Part shown: positions 16,101 through 26,200 of the stretch, piece after piece
Numbering within the stretch: position 1 is the first letter of the stretch
Layout of the letters: each line of letters begins with the position of its first letter
Source: a virus
IMG/VR virus record: IMGVR_UViG_3300046714_000174
Span: 1-49,532 of that record
Reading direction: 5' to 3' (one strand)
Length of the DNA stretch: 49,532 bases
Program-made: the position numbers and the translations under genes
The notes under the pieces: generated by a model
Database searches by the model: none
The model's input: the letters and a program-made list of their open reading frames with translations, nothing else
What the model was told of the DNA's origin: nothing

Positions 16101-19100
16101 CGAGACGCTCATTCCGGCACCCGAGACGGACGGATCGAACCAGTCGGATGTCTACCGCATCGAAAGCGTCGCTGCGGATGGATCCTCGCTTACGCTCGCA
16201 ACGCCCTACGCGAAGCCCTCGCGCTTGAATGCGCGCGCGGACTCTTTGCGCACGATTGGCTACACGGCGTTCGCGGATGACATCTCCGAGCGCGCGCTCA
16301 CGGTCGGTACTGGCAAGGGTTATGACCCGGCCGTTTCGACCGTTGCGGACGTGATCCTCTCAGAGGATATGTGGGCGAACGAGACGCCGATCGACAACAA
16401 CTTCAAGGTCCACGTCTTCCCGCTCGGCGTGTCGATTCAGGACACGCTTCCGAAGTGGGTACGCGGACTCGTGTCACCTCGACGCGGCAAGACGGGCGAG
16501 GGCATCATCGGTTTGCACACGCAGGACTCGACGATCTACGCTGCGGTGCGTGGATCGATCTACCGCGCCTATGATCGCTGGGTCGACGCGCAGCCTACGG
16601 CGTCGATCAGCCACGGGCTCGAGTTCATCGCTGAGAAGAACCGCAGCGCGGACTTCGCCGGCCTCTCCGTGCCGCAACACGACGACCGCATCGAGTTCGA
16701 GAGCCCGAGCGGATGGATCGTCTCGCCGAGCCTCACCGACGCGACCGTCACCTACCTCGACTGGCGCGGGCGGGTCGACGAGTTCCAGGAGTATCAGACG
16801 ATCGTCTGGGTCGGTGCGCGCGATACGGATCCCGCGAAGTTCGCCGGCAATACGGCGGGCCTGCACAAGGTCTACGTGATCCTGCGCCTGAACCGTGGGC
16901 GTCCCGAGATCGCCTTCGGCTCGACGGCTTTCTACACGGGAACGACGCAGCCCGAGAAGGGCCTCTTCATCGCGACGGGCTCGGCTGTCGTGCCGCGCTC
17001 GGCTGACGTGCATGTGCGCTTCGGCATCACGACGCGCGCACTCGGCACGATCATGCAGGTGCCTTTTCTCTGGGTGAACGGCAAGGTAGTGCCGGTCGCC
17101 GTGAACGCGAAGGACAACGACGCCTCGATCACGCAAGCGACGGACTGGCTGCGAATGTCGACGCTCGTGCAGCCGGGCGATAGCGGCATCGCGTTCGTCG
17201 GTGCCGCGCGCGACAGCTACCGTGCCGCCCCGTCAGCACAGATCATCGCGTCCGCTGGTGAACAGCTCCGCGGTCAGCGCATCCAAGGCATCATCCATGG
17301 GTTCGCGGGCACGTTGTACGAATGCGTCGTCCATCGTGCTGCGGTGTGGTCGGGTAGTGCCCCCAACTTCGACCCGTACCTGCCGATCGCTGCAACCGAT
17401 GTAATGACGTTCTCGATCCTTGGGCAAGCCGCCGAGGGCCGAGGTGCGAAAGTCAAGGACGTTGCCTCCGGGCAGTACGGCGTCATCCGATCGAGTCCCT
17501 TCATCTCTGTGTTCCATGAGATGGGCGAGTCTACCAGCCCGGTCGAGTTCGCCAACTTCAACGCTGACGTGTACGCGACCAATGGCGGTCGTCCGGTGCT
17601 CATCGCGGACGGCATCGGCCGACCCGCTGGTGTGCAGCCGCCGACGACGAAGCCAGCCTTCACGATCACGCGGCTTCCGCTCTGGCAGACGAACTTCCGC
17701 GACAAGACCAGTTCTGGCAATCCGGCGAACGATCCGCTTGACGCGAATCCGGTGGCCGGCGCTTTCCCGCGCTATCACTACCGCGCGGACGGCAACAGCT
17801 ACCTTGGCGCGCTGCTCACGGACGCCGGCGATCAAGCCGCGATGATGTGGGCGAAGGACAAATACTTCGGCTTCAAGTGCTTCTGGCGTCCGCAGCAAGT
17901 GTCCGGGCGGCAGTCGATCTTCCGCAAGGGCTCGAGCAAGGAATCGGGCGGTCCCTACCTCGAATGTCGCGACGGCCATCTCTACTTCGGCTGGCACGAC
18001 ATCGATCTCAAGGAAGACGAGGACGTTCACACGGACATCCCCGTATTCAAGGCCGGCGAGTGCTACTACATCAATGTCCGCAAGCGCTGGCCGAACCAGG
18101 ACGGAGCCGAGGGCAACTTCGAGAACAGCTACTTCTCGGATGGACGCATCCGGCGCTGGACGCTCAACACGGTCGTTGGAACTGGCTTCACGTTGGGCGA
18201 AACGATCAAGGACAACACGACGACTCTCAATGTCGGGCGCGTGGTGCTGGCATATCCGAACGCCTACAACACGGTCGAGATCGTTCTCACGGGCGTCGTT
18301 CCTGTTGGGCATGCGATCACCGGCAATTCGAGTGGCACCACGGCCAACTACGTGTCGCAGACTCGGCCGATGCACGACATCGTGGTCGTGAAGCACATGC
18401 CGAAGACGTTCATCTCGGATGTGAATCTGAAGGATCCGCTCGACTTCACGCCGGGCGCGCACCGCTCGGACACGTCGTTCACGAGCAACGCGATCTCCCC
18501 CGCGGGCTGCACGGCAACTGGTCTCGTTACTCTGCCTGGGCTCAGCTACACGGGCGCCGCGGCGGGGATCGTCAACTCGGACGTGGGCAACGTGTTCACG
18601 CCCGACATGATCGGGATGTACTTCCAGTTCGGGTCGGGCGCACTCGCTGGCGTGCTCTATCGCGTGCAGACGTTCAACTCGCTGTCGCAGATCAAAGTGG
18701 CCGACCCTGCCGGAGCGTTCCCGAATCTCGCTGGTCAGGTGAACGCATCGGGCGGCGTCTTCTCGGGTGTCAATCTCGTGAAGAGCGCGCGTTTCGATGC
18801 GTCGAAGTCGCCCGACGTGATGCCGACCACGGTCGAGATGTTCGGAAGCTCCAACTCGGCCGATCCGGTGAACGGACTCGTGCCGGGCCTGTGCGAGTTC
18901 TGGTGTCCCGGCTACACGGTCTCGCCCGTCGCGGCTGGCGGCACAAACGGCCAAATCTTCGAGAACGTGGACACGTCGGCCACAGGCGCGGTCGGCAGCG
19001 ACCCGCTGCACGCTGGAACCGATTCGTTTCCATTCGCGCTCTACGACGGCCTTGGTGGGCAGTGCGAGCCGCTGCGCTGCGATGACAACAAGGCGTTCTA

Positions 19101-20886
19101 TGTGACCGACATGCGCACCTATGCAGGCGGCGCGCTGATGGATGGAACGGTCACAACGCAGCCCGCGAGTGATCGCAAGGTTCCGAAGGATCCGCATGCT
19201 CCGAACACGAATCCGACATGCACGTCGACCGACACGGCGAGGCCCACATTCAACTACCTCCAAGATCCGGCGACGTGGGCCGGCGATCAGTTCATCGCCG
19301 TAGCGTTCCGCGATCCGGTGCAAAACGTCATCTCTAATCCCGGTCCGCCGCCTGACCCCGAATCGAACATCCTGCGCATCTCGCCCGCGAACGAAGACAC
19401 GACCAATCCCGCGGGCCTCGTGCGCGTCAACCTGAAGGCACTTCCGGCCTCGCGCGACGCTGGCGACATCGAGGTTCTCGTCTTTCGCTCGCTGCAAGAC
19501 GGCGACTCCACCGTTGAGTTCGAGGTCTTGCGCTTGCCGAGCGGTACGGCCGAAGCCTCGATGAACCCGCTCGAGCTGATCGTCACACAAGGCGCTGCGC
19601 TCGAGTTCGACAACGGCGCCCCGCCCGCATGTCTCATCGTGGGCCTGATGGGCGGTCGGATGATCTACGCCGGCCTCACCGATCTCGGCCAGCTCGACGG
19701 TCTCTACTTCTCCAAGCCCTTCGAGCCCGCGAAGGTGCCGGGCGGCAACTTCTTGCGCGTGAACACCGGGCCGGGCTCTGCGATCACGGGCCTGCAAGAG
19801 ATCAATGGACAGATCATCGTCGCCAAGCGCGACGACATCTTCACGATCGCCTTCGATCCGCAGACCGGGCTTCCCTCACAGAACAAGATGTCGGGCGGCG
19901 CTTCCTGCACGGCGCCGCAGTCGCTCGTCACGGTCGACCAGCAAGTCTTCATGCGCGGCGACCGCGGGATCTACGTCGTCCAATACCACGCCTACCAGCT
20001 CAACTTGTTCTCGGCCTGGGCGTCGCAGAACCTTCAGCGCTTCTTCGCTGAGCTCGTCGACAAGCTTGCGGCTTCCAGCTCGTCGGCGGCGACCAATCGG
20101 CGCCGCAATCAGTACGTGCTCACGACGAAGCTCGACGGCCACTCGCTTACGGATCACCGCGTCGCGCTGATGCCCGGCAAGGAGCCAGTCTTCGGCCGCT
20201 ACCAGGATCCCAACCTCACGGCGCTTGCGAGTGTGCAGCCGGCGAACGGCGGACCGCGCCAGCTCATCGGTGGCAGCGAAGAGGGCTTCGTCTTCTGGAT
20301 GGACGACGACTCAACGCCCTTCCTCGGCATCGGCCCGGATCAGGGCGCAGACGGCTCCGTTTCGCTCACGGTCTTGGACGGCTCGACCAGCGCCGTGCGC
20401 TTCTCAGTTGGCGCGCTTGACGCGGATCTTGAGGGTGCGCGTGGCCTGCCCCTGCGCTGGCTTGCGGGCAATACGCGCATGACGGCCTCGATCCTCGGTG
20501 TCCAGGACGGCGTGCTGCTCTTGGACAGCGTGGCGAGCGGCGTCCCGAGCGGGCCAGCGACGATCGGCGGACAGGAGTTCTCGTGGGAGACGAAGTTCGT
20601 CGACATGGGGAACTTCGAGAAGCGCAAGCTCGCGCACTACGTCGACCTCGCATTCTCGGAGGGCTCGACGGGGCGCGTGCGGCTAGACTTCTTCCTGGAC
20701 CGCGACAACACGAAGGTCGACTTCACGGTCCGGAACCTGGACGTGTCTCAACAGCGAGTCTCGGAGAAGCTGAATCGGCAAGGTGATTGGCACAAGATGC
20801 GGATCACGAACGAGCCGCTCTCGGTGGGCGGTGAGTGGGAACTGAATGCGGTCGTGTGGCGCGCGGGAGAAACGGATCAGAGGTAG
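13153..20886 (+). CDS. Giant nozzle-like tail protein (2577 residues)
   Basis: This is the largest gene in the window. The N-terminal ~65 residues (APLDGGIVDNQDESSPTF...CQNVDFDRGSVATARGMRKFG) have the beginning seen in phage nozzle/stabilisation proteins that build beta-propellers from many weak repeats. Residues about 2220-2420 (VAKRDDIFTIAFD, MRGDRGIYVVQYHAY, EEGFVFWMDDD) look like the matching propeller end, and a C-terminal beta-sandwich closes the chain. About 2000 residues lie between. They include LamG/concanavalin-like segments near 1150 and 1560 (GLEFIAEKN, MWAKDKYFGFKCFW). T7 gp12, a nozzle, has about 800 residues, so this protein is about three times as long. The function as tail nozzle or hub with built-in adhesive domains is inferred. 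Confidence 0.65.
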   Translation: MAAPQSEIEPQYRPIRMAPLDGGIVDNQDESSPTFKDSQTRFCQNVDFDRGSVATARGMRKFGNQVAPGGGLRFRADPALPPLFIESGKAVPVRGYAHIPYNQDTDIGGRFDFEGTFPSSDTYHNRRGRSFQRDISFRIPPEEKLFEANTRGSAAPATNPAGFTPPHGFDEALDECFVLWQKGGDGNPPMSVGLGVVNIGSLSQADTSGTQAPASRPSNYALCFIWFDAPAWARPAPSIMDYNLTSGFLPTDGANGGQHSTQAFRALLIHQFVEPGKTYHVSVQLKLDSGTQGGIATNTAWQNDGYFKVWVREDRKKTLSKFTAIDSGSGVTLNGMEVWKGPQDSARYLTKYGIRFAGRDATFVGLGFRNNPWQKASFIPWGMDAAPLVNGGFRMVDRSANTTTALYGGGVYTLTATKIANGDAFVQINHGGFSDGNTNGGFDPMAIWGGAVYTSWLGQGNAAGTVPFNSEALRGYRLVATNDWTPGAPAAKGAVFSILSYARVGGPLFQVTIQGGATINAFAAQPILVQAFRWHQRPIEACELRTWAAPRDYEDPSPLIAARRKLSLGMSLRLDDATEPDIANLLERYAMDDCGGTVIRETVRGGARNGYLCPQGLGISEGGTRGKNLLFLSGEGEKVAIDFSTNPIVKRVVESVLASGTQGFAMELTCIFTEAYYGIMGVGESLPDLPASGLSGSRPRFAPEIMSWDVKDAVGQGSKAVARPIMALTFRGLSSDISSARFKRPLAPSVEIASFSDQEDVDPIVPSDLLSWYTAGGLDVARYDQNAGWVGKPVTLQVGFQPVIGSTDTYDVYLAMTPKDVWNPQSGDAGDAEFAYFTAGGGTYDVAYKTAAHFTIKKKDIFRSIITIGGKHNPRGLGMHDISARMLLDEVRIFATSGPGTLPATNGAANVTRDGKLEGTKCLPPRVLSADELLLPLGRNAQSVNVTERSTNVTPAGSGRFFPGLASASIDAADDCIMSVGGDETLIPAPETDGSNQSDVYRIESVAADGSSLTLATPYAKPSRLNARADSLRTIGYTAFADDISERALTVGTGKGYDPAVSTVADVILSEDMWANETPIDNNFKVHVFPLGVSIQDTLPKWVRGLVSPRRGKTGEGIIGLHTQDSTIYAAVRGSIYRAYDRWVDAQPTASISHGLEFIAEKNRSADFAGLSVPQHDDRIEFESPSGWIVSPSLTDATVTYLDWRGRVDEFQEYQTIVWVGARDTDPAKFAGNTAGLHKVYVILRLNRGRPEIAFGSTAFYTGTTQPEKGLFIATGSAVVPRSADVHVRFGITTRALGTIMQVPFLWVNGKVVPVAVNAKDNDASITQATDWLRMSTLVQPGDSGIAFVGAARDSYRAAPSAQIIASAGEQLRGQRIQGIIHGFAGTLYECVVHRAAVWSGSAPNFDPYLPIAATDVMTFSILGQAAEGRGAKVKDVASGQYGVIRSSPFISVFHEMGESTSPVEFANFNADVYATNGGRPVLIADGIGRPAGVQPPTTKPAFTITRLPLWQTNFRDKTSSGNPANDPLDANPVAGAFPRYHYRADGNSYLGALLTDAGDQAAMMWAKDKYFGFKCFWRPQQVSGRQSIFRKGSSKESGGPYLECRDGHLYFGWHDIDLKEDEDVHTDIPVFKAGECYYINVRKRWPNQDGAEGNFENSYFSDGRIRRWTLNTVVGTGFTLGETIKDNTTTLNVGRVVLAYPNAYNTVEIVLTGVVPVGHAITGNSSGTTANYVSQTRPMHDIVVVKHMPKTFISDVNLKDPLDFTPGAHRSDTSFTSNAISPAGCTATGLVTLPGLSYTGAAAGIVNSDVGNVFTPDMIGMYFQFGSGALAGVLYRVQTFNSLSQIKVADPAGAFPNLAGQVNASGGVFSGVNLVKSARFDASKSPDVMPTTVEMFGSSNSADPVNGLVPGLCEFWCPGYTVSPVAAGGTNGQIFENVDTSATGAVGSDPLHAGTDSFPFALYDGLGGQCEPLRCDDNKAFYVTDMRTYAGGALMDGTVTTQPASDRKVPKDPHAPNTNPTCTSTDTARPTFNYLQDPATWAGDQFIAVAFRDPVQNVISNPGPPPDPESNILRISPANEDTTNPAGLVRVNLKALPASRDAGDIEVLVFRSLQDGDSTVEFEVLRLPSGTAEASMNPLELIVTQGAALEFDNGAPPACLIVGLMGGRMIYAGLTDLGQLDGLYFSKPFEPAKVPGGNFLRVNTGPGSAITGLQEINGQIIVAKRDDIFTIAFDPQTGLPSQNKMSGGASCTAPQSLVTVDQQVFMRGDRGIYVVQYHAYQLNLFSAWASQNLQRFFAELVDKLAASSSSAATNRRRNQYVLTTKLDGHSLTDHRVALMPGKEPVFGRYQDPNLTALASVQPANGGPRQLIGGSEEGFVFWMDDDSTPFLGIGPDQGADGSVSLTVLDGSTSAVRFSVGALDADLEGARGLPLRWLAGNTRMTASILGVQDGVLLLDSVASGVPSGPATIGGQEFSWETKFVDMGNFEKRKLAHYVDLAFSEGSTGRVRLDFFLDRDNTKVDFTVRNLDVSQQRVSEKLNRQGDWHKMRITNEPLSVGGEWELNAVVWRAGETDQR

Positions 20887-20889
20887 CAC

Positions 20890-21531
20890 ATGGGATCCTT
20901 CGGCGACTATCTCGCAGGGCTCGGCGACTTCAACGCTCAGGCGCCGCCTCCGGCAACGGCTGGCGCGAACCCTTACGGCACGGGTGAGTTCATTCCGCAT
21001 GCCTTCAATCCGGGCGATCCAGGCTACGGTGTCGGGTACGGTGGCGGCGGTGGATTCCTGCCCAACCCGAACAGCATCGAGAGCCAGCTCACTGCCGGCT
21101 TCAACAAAGCGGCCGGCATCGTCACGAAGGCGAGCCAGGGAACGGGCGACCTTCTCACGAACAGCTATCGCTCTGCGCTTCGCGAGCGACTTGCGGGCAA
21201 CGCTGGCGCACTCGGGCAGCAAGAGGAAGCGTTCGGCGCGCAGCGCTACGCGCCCGACGTCGGCGCCCGACTCGCCTATGCGCCGCGCGCGGCGAACCTG
21301 CAAGCGACGGGGCAGGCGATCGGTGAGAATCAGAGCGCACTTGGCGTGGATCAAGCGCAGCTTTTGAAGGGCACCGGGACGGAACTCGCCGGGCTCACCA
21401 CAGAACAGCTCTCGGATCTCATCAACCTCAAGATCGCGAAGGACTCGGCCTCGGCGACGAAGAAGGCGGGACTACTCGGAGCGCTCGGGCAGGTCGGCGG
21501 ATCACTTGGAGCAGCGGCGATTCTCGCGTAG
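20890..21531 (+). CDS. Putative internal virion/ejection protein
   Basis: A 213-residue protein with a Gly/Pro-rich N-terminal third (GYGVGYGGGGGF), a helical Ala/Gln-rich middle and a hydrophobic C-terminal helix (KKAGLLGALGQVGGSLGAAAILA). This design matches the small ejection proteins of podoviruses (T7 gp14 type), which insert into the outer membrane first. It is the first of three genes in the order small-medium-large, as in T7. The assignment comes from position and composition. Confidence 0.55.
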   Translation: MGSFGDYLAGLGDFNAQAPPPATAGANPYGTGEFIPHAFNPGDPGYGVGYGGGGGFLPNPNSIESQLTAGFNKAAGIVTKASQGTGDLLTNSYRSALRERLAGNAGALGQQEEAFGAQRYAPDVGARLAYAPRAANLQATGQAIGENQSALGVDQAQLLKGTGTELAGLTTEQLSDLINLKIAKDSASATKKAGLLGALGQVGGSLGAAAILA

Positions 21532-21540
21532 GAGACAGAG

Positions 21541-23229
21541 ATGGTCGACTTCAACTACTTCAACGCCAAGGGCTCGGTTCCGATCAACACCAAGCCGATG
21601 CAGGAAGCTGCCGAGTCGGAGAGCGCCGCCTATCAAGGGGCCGCGCGGGCTTTCAACGAGTCGCTTGCGCAGGGTCGCCAGATTGCGGCGCGGAAAGCTG
21701 AGCAGGAATCCTCACAGAACTTCTCAGCCGATCAGCAAGCGCGCCTCTTCTCGCACTCAGACGTCGCGCAGGAACGTCAACAAAGCTATCAGCGCCGCGA
21801 GAACGAGTTGAACCGCGGGACGAAGCTCGATGTCGCCGCGATGCGTGAGGCGGCGGCGCAGAACAGCTCGAATCAGATCGAGCTTCGGCGGATTGCGCAA
21901 GAAGAGCGCGCGGCGCAGCAGAAGGTCGAATACTCCGACGCCTTCAGCAAGGCGCAGGGCTTCATTCAACAGCACAATGCCGCCAGCGACAGCCCGTTCT
22001 TCAAGGAAACGAAGATCACGCCGCTGCACGCCTTCTACGGCAAGGAAGCTGTGCCAGAGGAGGTTGCGGGCCAAGTGCGCGCGCAGATTCAGCGCGACAG
22101 TCCCGGTCTCATGCCGGATCAGCTCGAGCAAGCCGTCCAGGATCACATGAAGGCTTTGTCGAAGCCGCGAACCGGCTACATTCTGCCGCCCGAAGCGCAC
22201 GAGCCCTTGTTTCAATCGGCGCTCAAGGCCGTCGCTGGTGACACGCCGACGATTCCGCAGCGCGAAGCAGTCCGTCGCGCGCTCGATCAGTCGTGGGGAA
22301 ACGTGCCGCACGACGAGACGAGTCTCGCGCAGAGCTTCGAGAAGCCGATGTACGACGAGATGCAGCGCGGTCTCGCGCTCACGAAACAAGCGGCTGGCCC
22401 GGCGATCAGCAAGGCCACGTCCGACCGCGAGGCTCGCCAGAACGCGATCGAGCAGGGGCGGCAGAGCACCGTCGAAATGTGGAACAAGGATCTCGCGACA
22501 CTGCCACCGGACGATCCGCGTCGCGAGCACCTACAATCGATCATCGGAATGGTGTCCTCGTTCGAGAAGCCGTCGATGTCGTTCATGCTGAAGACGCGCC
22601 AGGAGTACACGAAGGCGCGCTTCCCGCTCACCGGCCAGAACGCCGTGAAGTCGATCCCTGCGGCGCTCACCGCGAAGATCGTCGGAGGCTCGGACGACGA
22701 AGCGCGCGCGGCGGCCGCGGCCTACGTTGCGCCGCACTTGCAAGCGCGACACGCCGACATCATGGTCAACGAGGACGGCAAGATCCGGCCGCCCGATGAA
22801 CAGCAACGGCTTTCGGCGGAGCACCTGAAGACGGACGTGCAGACGTTGCTCGACGGCCTTCGGCCGAAGGGTGGCGCGGCGCCGGCGCAGAACCAAACCT
22901 TTGAGCAGTGGAAGGCGAAGTACGCGCCGCGTGATTCAGGCGAGGACTACGATCTCAAGGGGGCATACAGGGCTGGCGTCGCCCCTGATGCGCAGGGTCA
23001 CATGCCCGACACGTTCAAGAAGCCGAACCATCCCACGTTTTCGGTCGAGTCACAGTACGTGATGGACGCGCCGACGAAGGCTGGGTTCTGGCGCGGTGAT
23101 ACGTTCGTCAAACCGGCGCCTGACAATCTGCGTGAGCGTGCGATCTCCCTGCGTGATTCGATGCGCTCACGCAATGTCCCCGATGCGGATGTTGCGAAGG
23201 CGGTTGATGCGTTCCTGAAAGCCAACTGA
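21541..23229 (+). CDS. Putative internal virion/ejection protein (coiled coil)
   Basis: A 562-residue protein with a GGAG ribosome-binding site before ATG 21541. It is almost wholly helical and rich in Gln, Ala, Glu and Arg, with a long coiled-coil-like stretch from about residue 30 to 140. The C-terminal third has more folded character and many Pro and Asp. Placed between the small and the large ejection proteins, it occupies the place of T7 gp15. The stop overlaps the next start (TGATG). No enzymatic motif was seen. Confidence 0.55.
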   Translation: MVDFNYFNAKGSVPINTKPMQEAAESESAAYQGAARAFNESLAQGRQIAARKAEQESSQNFSADQQARLFSHSDVAQERQQSYQRRENELNRGTKLDVAAMREAAAQNSSNQIELRRIAQEERAAQQKVEYSDAFSKAQGFIQQHNAASDSPFFKETKITPLHAFYGKEAVPEEVAGQVRAQIQRDSPGLMPDQLEQAVQDHMKALSKPRTGYILPPEAHEPLFQSALKAVAGDTPTIPQREAVRRALDQSWGNVPHDETSLAQSFEKPMYDEMQRGLALTKQAAGPAISKATSDREARQNAIEQGRQSTVEMWNKDLATLPPDDPRREHLQSIIGMVSSFEKPSMSFMLKTRQEYTKARFPLTGQNAVKSIPAALTAKIVGGSDDEARAAAAAYVAPHLQARHADIMVNEDGKIRPPDEQQRLSAEHLKTDVQTLLDGLRPKGGAAPAQNQTFEQWKAKYAPRDSGEDYDLKGAYRAGVAPDAQGHMPDTFKKPNHPTFSVESQYVMDAPTKAGFWRGDTFVKPAPDNLRERAISLRDSMRSRNVPDADVAKAVDAFLKAN

Positions 23230-26200
23230 TGCCCGCCGTACTTCAGAAGCCGAGTGTCGACGACATTATGGGGGCCAGCTCGCGCCCGACCGTCGATGAC
23301 ATCATGTCGGCACAGAAGCCCACGGTCGATGACATCATGGGTTCGCCGACGCAGGCTGCGCAGCCGTCCGCTGGTCCGATGGCATCGCTCGGCGAGCACG
23401 TCCAGCACGGCGCGCGCTCGGCAGCACAGGGAGCGGCCGAGTTCGGCGCGTCCATGCCCGAGTTCCTGGGCTTCATGTCGAAGCTGAGCAACTACGTCCG
23501 CGGCATCCCGCCCGAAGCCCGGATGGTCGGCGACAAGGATCTCGGCGACGTGCTCGACGAAGCTGGAGGCGCCGTGCGCGGGCTCGTCGACAAGGCCCCC
23601 TGGCTCTTCGGCATCGCGGGGCTCGTCGGTAAGCGCTCCGAGAAGGTCGAGCAGGAGCCGCCCGGCATCGCGAAGTCGCTCGCGACCACGATCCCAAGCG
23701 GGGCGGCGAACCTTGCCGTCACCCTGGCGACGGGTGGCGTTGGCGAGGCCGCGACCGGGATCAAGGCCGCGACGCTGGCGATGCCGCTCTTCGGCGCGCA
23801 GATGACCGCCTCGGGCTACGAGGACGTGAAGCAGTGGTCTGGGGACGAAGGGAAGGCCCTGGCTTCGGGTCTCCTGAACGGCGTCATTGGTACGGCTGGC
23901 GGCGCTGTCCTCGGCGGCTTGCTCGAGAAGATCCCCGCGGAGGGCCGCAAGGCGATCGTCGACTACGCGCTTCAGGCCGCGAAGGGCGCCGGCTCGATGG
24001 CTGGGCTCTCCCTGGCATCGGACGCCATCGCCAAGGGTCTCGGAGACCCCCGCGACCGCGACGCGCTGCGCAAGGCCCTGGAGGCCGGAGCTCTGGGCGC
24101 GCTCACCGGTGCCGCGACACGCGGGCTTGCAGGGTCGCGCGAGCTCAAGCCGGAAGGTCAGTGGCCCTACCAGCCGCCCGAGCACAAGATCGATCTCACG
24201 GGCGGGGGCGAGTCCTTTGCGGAGCAGGCCCCGGCCGAGGCCGTACCGCGTGAGATCACATTCGAGGGCGAGCCGCTCATGCCCGACTTCTGGAAGCAGG
24301 TCGAGGCTCAAGACACCGCGGCGGCGCGCGGATTCGTCGAGCGGGCTCAGACCGGTGCCCCGAGTGAGGTGGATCAAATGGCGGCCGATGACGCCGCGGG
24401 CATTGGGGCGTCGAGGCTCGCCGACCGGGCCAATCCGCTGACGAGTGCGCAACTCTCTGAGGAACGGATCGCCGATGCGGCGGACAGCGCACGCGGCATC
24501 GTGCCGGAGAAGCCGCGGCCGATGGTGCCGATCGAGCCTGATCCGCACGAAGAGGCCGCGCGCCTGATGGAGCACGGATCGCTCGAGGAACAGATCGCTA
24601 ACCCCTTGATCCGCGAGCACCTTCAGACCCTCGCGGCCGAAGCCGGTTCGATCCACGAACCGAGCAAGGGCGTCATCCGCGAGGGCTCGGCCGATCTTGG
24701 CGACCGCGGCGGGCGCATCGTCCTCAACGACTCGGGGCTCGCGAAGGGTACCGGCTTCTTCAACACTCCCAAGTCGAACTGGTGGAAGAACCGTCCCGGC
24801 AACATGAGCGAGGCCGAGCTCAAGAAGCTCGTCGCGCGCGTCACGTCCGACAAGCCCGGCAAGATTACGCCGCGCCAAGCGGAGATGCTGCACTTCCTGG
24901 TCGGGCAGATGCCAGATGTCGGTACGCCGGTCCAGCCGCCCTCGCGCGTGCTGACGGAAGCCGACATCCCCGCCGACGCCTCGCCGACGCTCCGTATGCA
25001 CATGATGGAGCAGATCGAGAGCGGCGAGGAGATTCCCAGGGCGACGATGCGCGTCGCCGATGTGCCGCCCAAACCTGAGCCTGTGCCGATCACGGAGGCT
25101 GAGCGTGCCCAAACTGCCGAGCGCCTGAAGGGCGGCACTAGTCCCGCCGAGTGGCAGAAGCCCGAGTTCTGGCGTGACTCGCCGGATCCGATGCGGCCCG
25201 CGGTCGAGCAACCCGACGTGATCGAGCACGTCGCCGAACAAGCGAAGGTGCCGATCGAGACCGCGGCGAAGGCGGACCCGATGCGCGTGACGACGCTCGC
25301 GGAGATCCCGGACGTGCGCGCGGATCCGAGCGAAGGCATCAAGGCGATGGAGAAGATGCTCGCCGACCGCGCGCTGTTGCGCTTCAACACGAACAAGGAC
25401 CGCGTGCTGAAGGAGCGCGCGCTCGCGTCCATCGGTGGATCGAAGAAGGCCGGTCAAGCGATCAACGAAGCGATCGCGTTCTACATCGACCACGCGCAGT
25501 ACGGCGACGAAGCATGGCGCAGGTACCTCGACATCGAGCGCACGACGACGAATCAGGGGAAGACGCTCTACCCGGTCGTGGAGCAAGATCGCCAGACGTT
25601 CGTGAAGTCCATGAACCTCTCGGAGACCGAGCGCGCTGCGGCTGATCGGATCATCGCCGAGAACCGCAGGCTCGGACAGTTCGCCAAAGCGAACGATGTG
25701 ATCGACGACTACTTCGACTTCTTCTCACGGCGCATCTGGAAGAACGAAGGCACGATCGCTGGCACCGGGAAGTTCGTGCTCAATCCCGCCACGGCCAAAG
25801 GGCGCACGCTCGAATCGATTGCGCATGGGCTCGCGCTCGGAAAAGAGCTGGCGGTCAAGGGCGCCATCGACGCGCAAGCATCCGCGCGCCTTCAGGTCGG
25901 CGAAGCGGTTCTGCATCGCAACTACATCGAGACTGGCCTGAAGTCTGGTTTCTTGTCGAACGAAGCGGAGCCGCCGCAGGGCTGGAAGCGGATCGACCAT
26001 CCGGCCTTCATTCGGCGCAACATCTCTGCGCCGCCCGCGCTTGCCGATCGACTGAACGGCGTCCTCGCCACGTCGAACCTCGCCGACTTCACGATCAAGG
26101 GCGTGAGTCCCGCGAGGGTTCTCGATCGCATCGCAGCGACGTACCGAACGAGCGTGATGTCGCTGGGCTACGTTCACCACGCGAACGGTATCCGTGGAGC

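Noticed and set aside
17233-19797. Long open frame (854 codons) on the minus strand
   Set aside because: It is antisense to the nozzle gene and consists of Arg-, Val- and His-rich text typical of the reverse frame of a GC-rich gene. Similar shadows are present at 22998-25586, 8216-9457, 6065-7012, 10085-11467 and 6826-7896.
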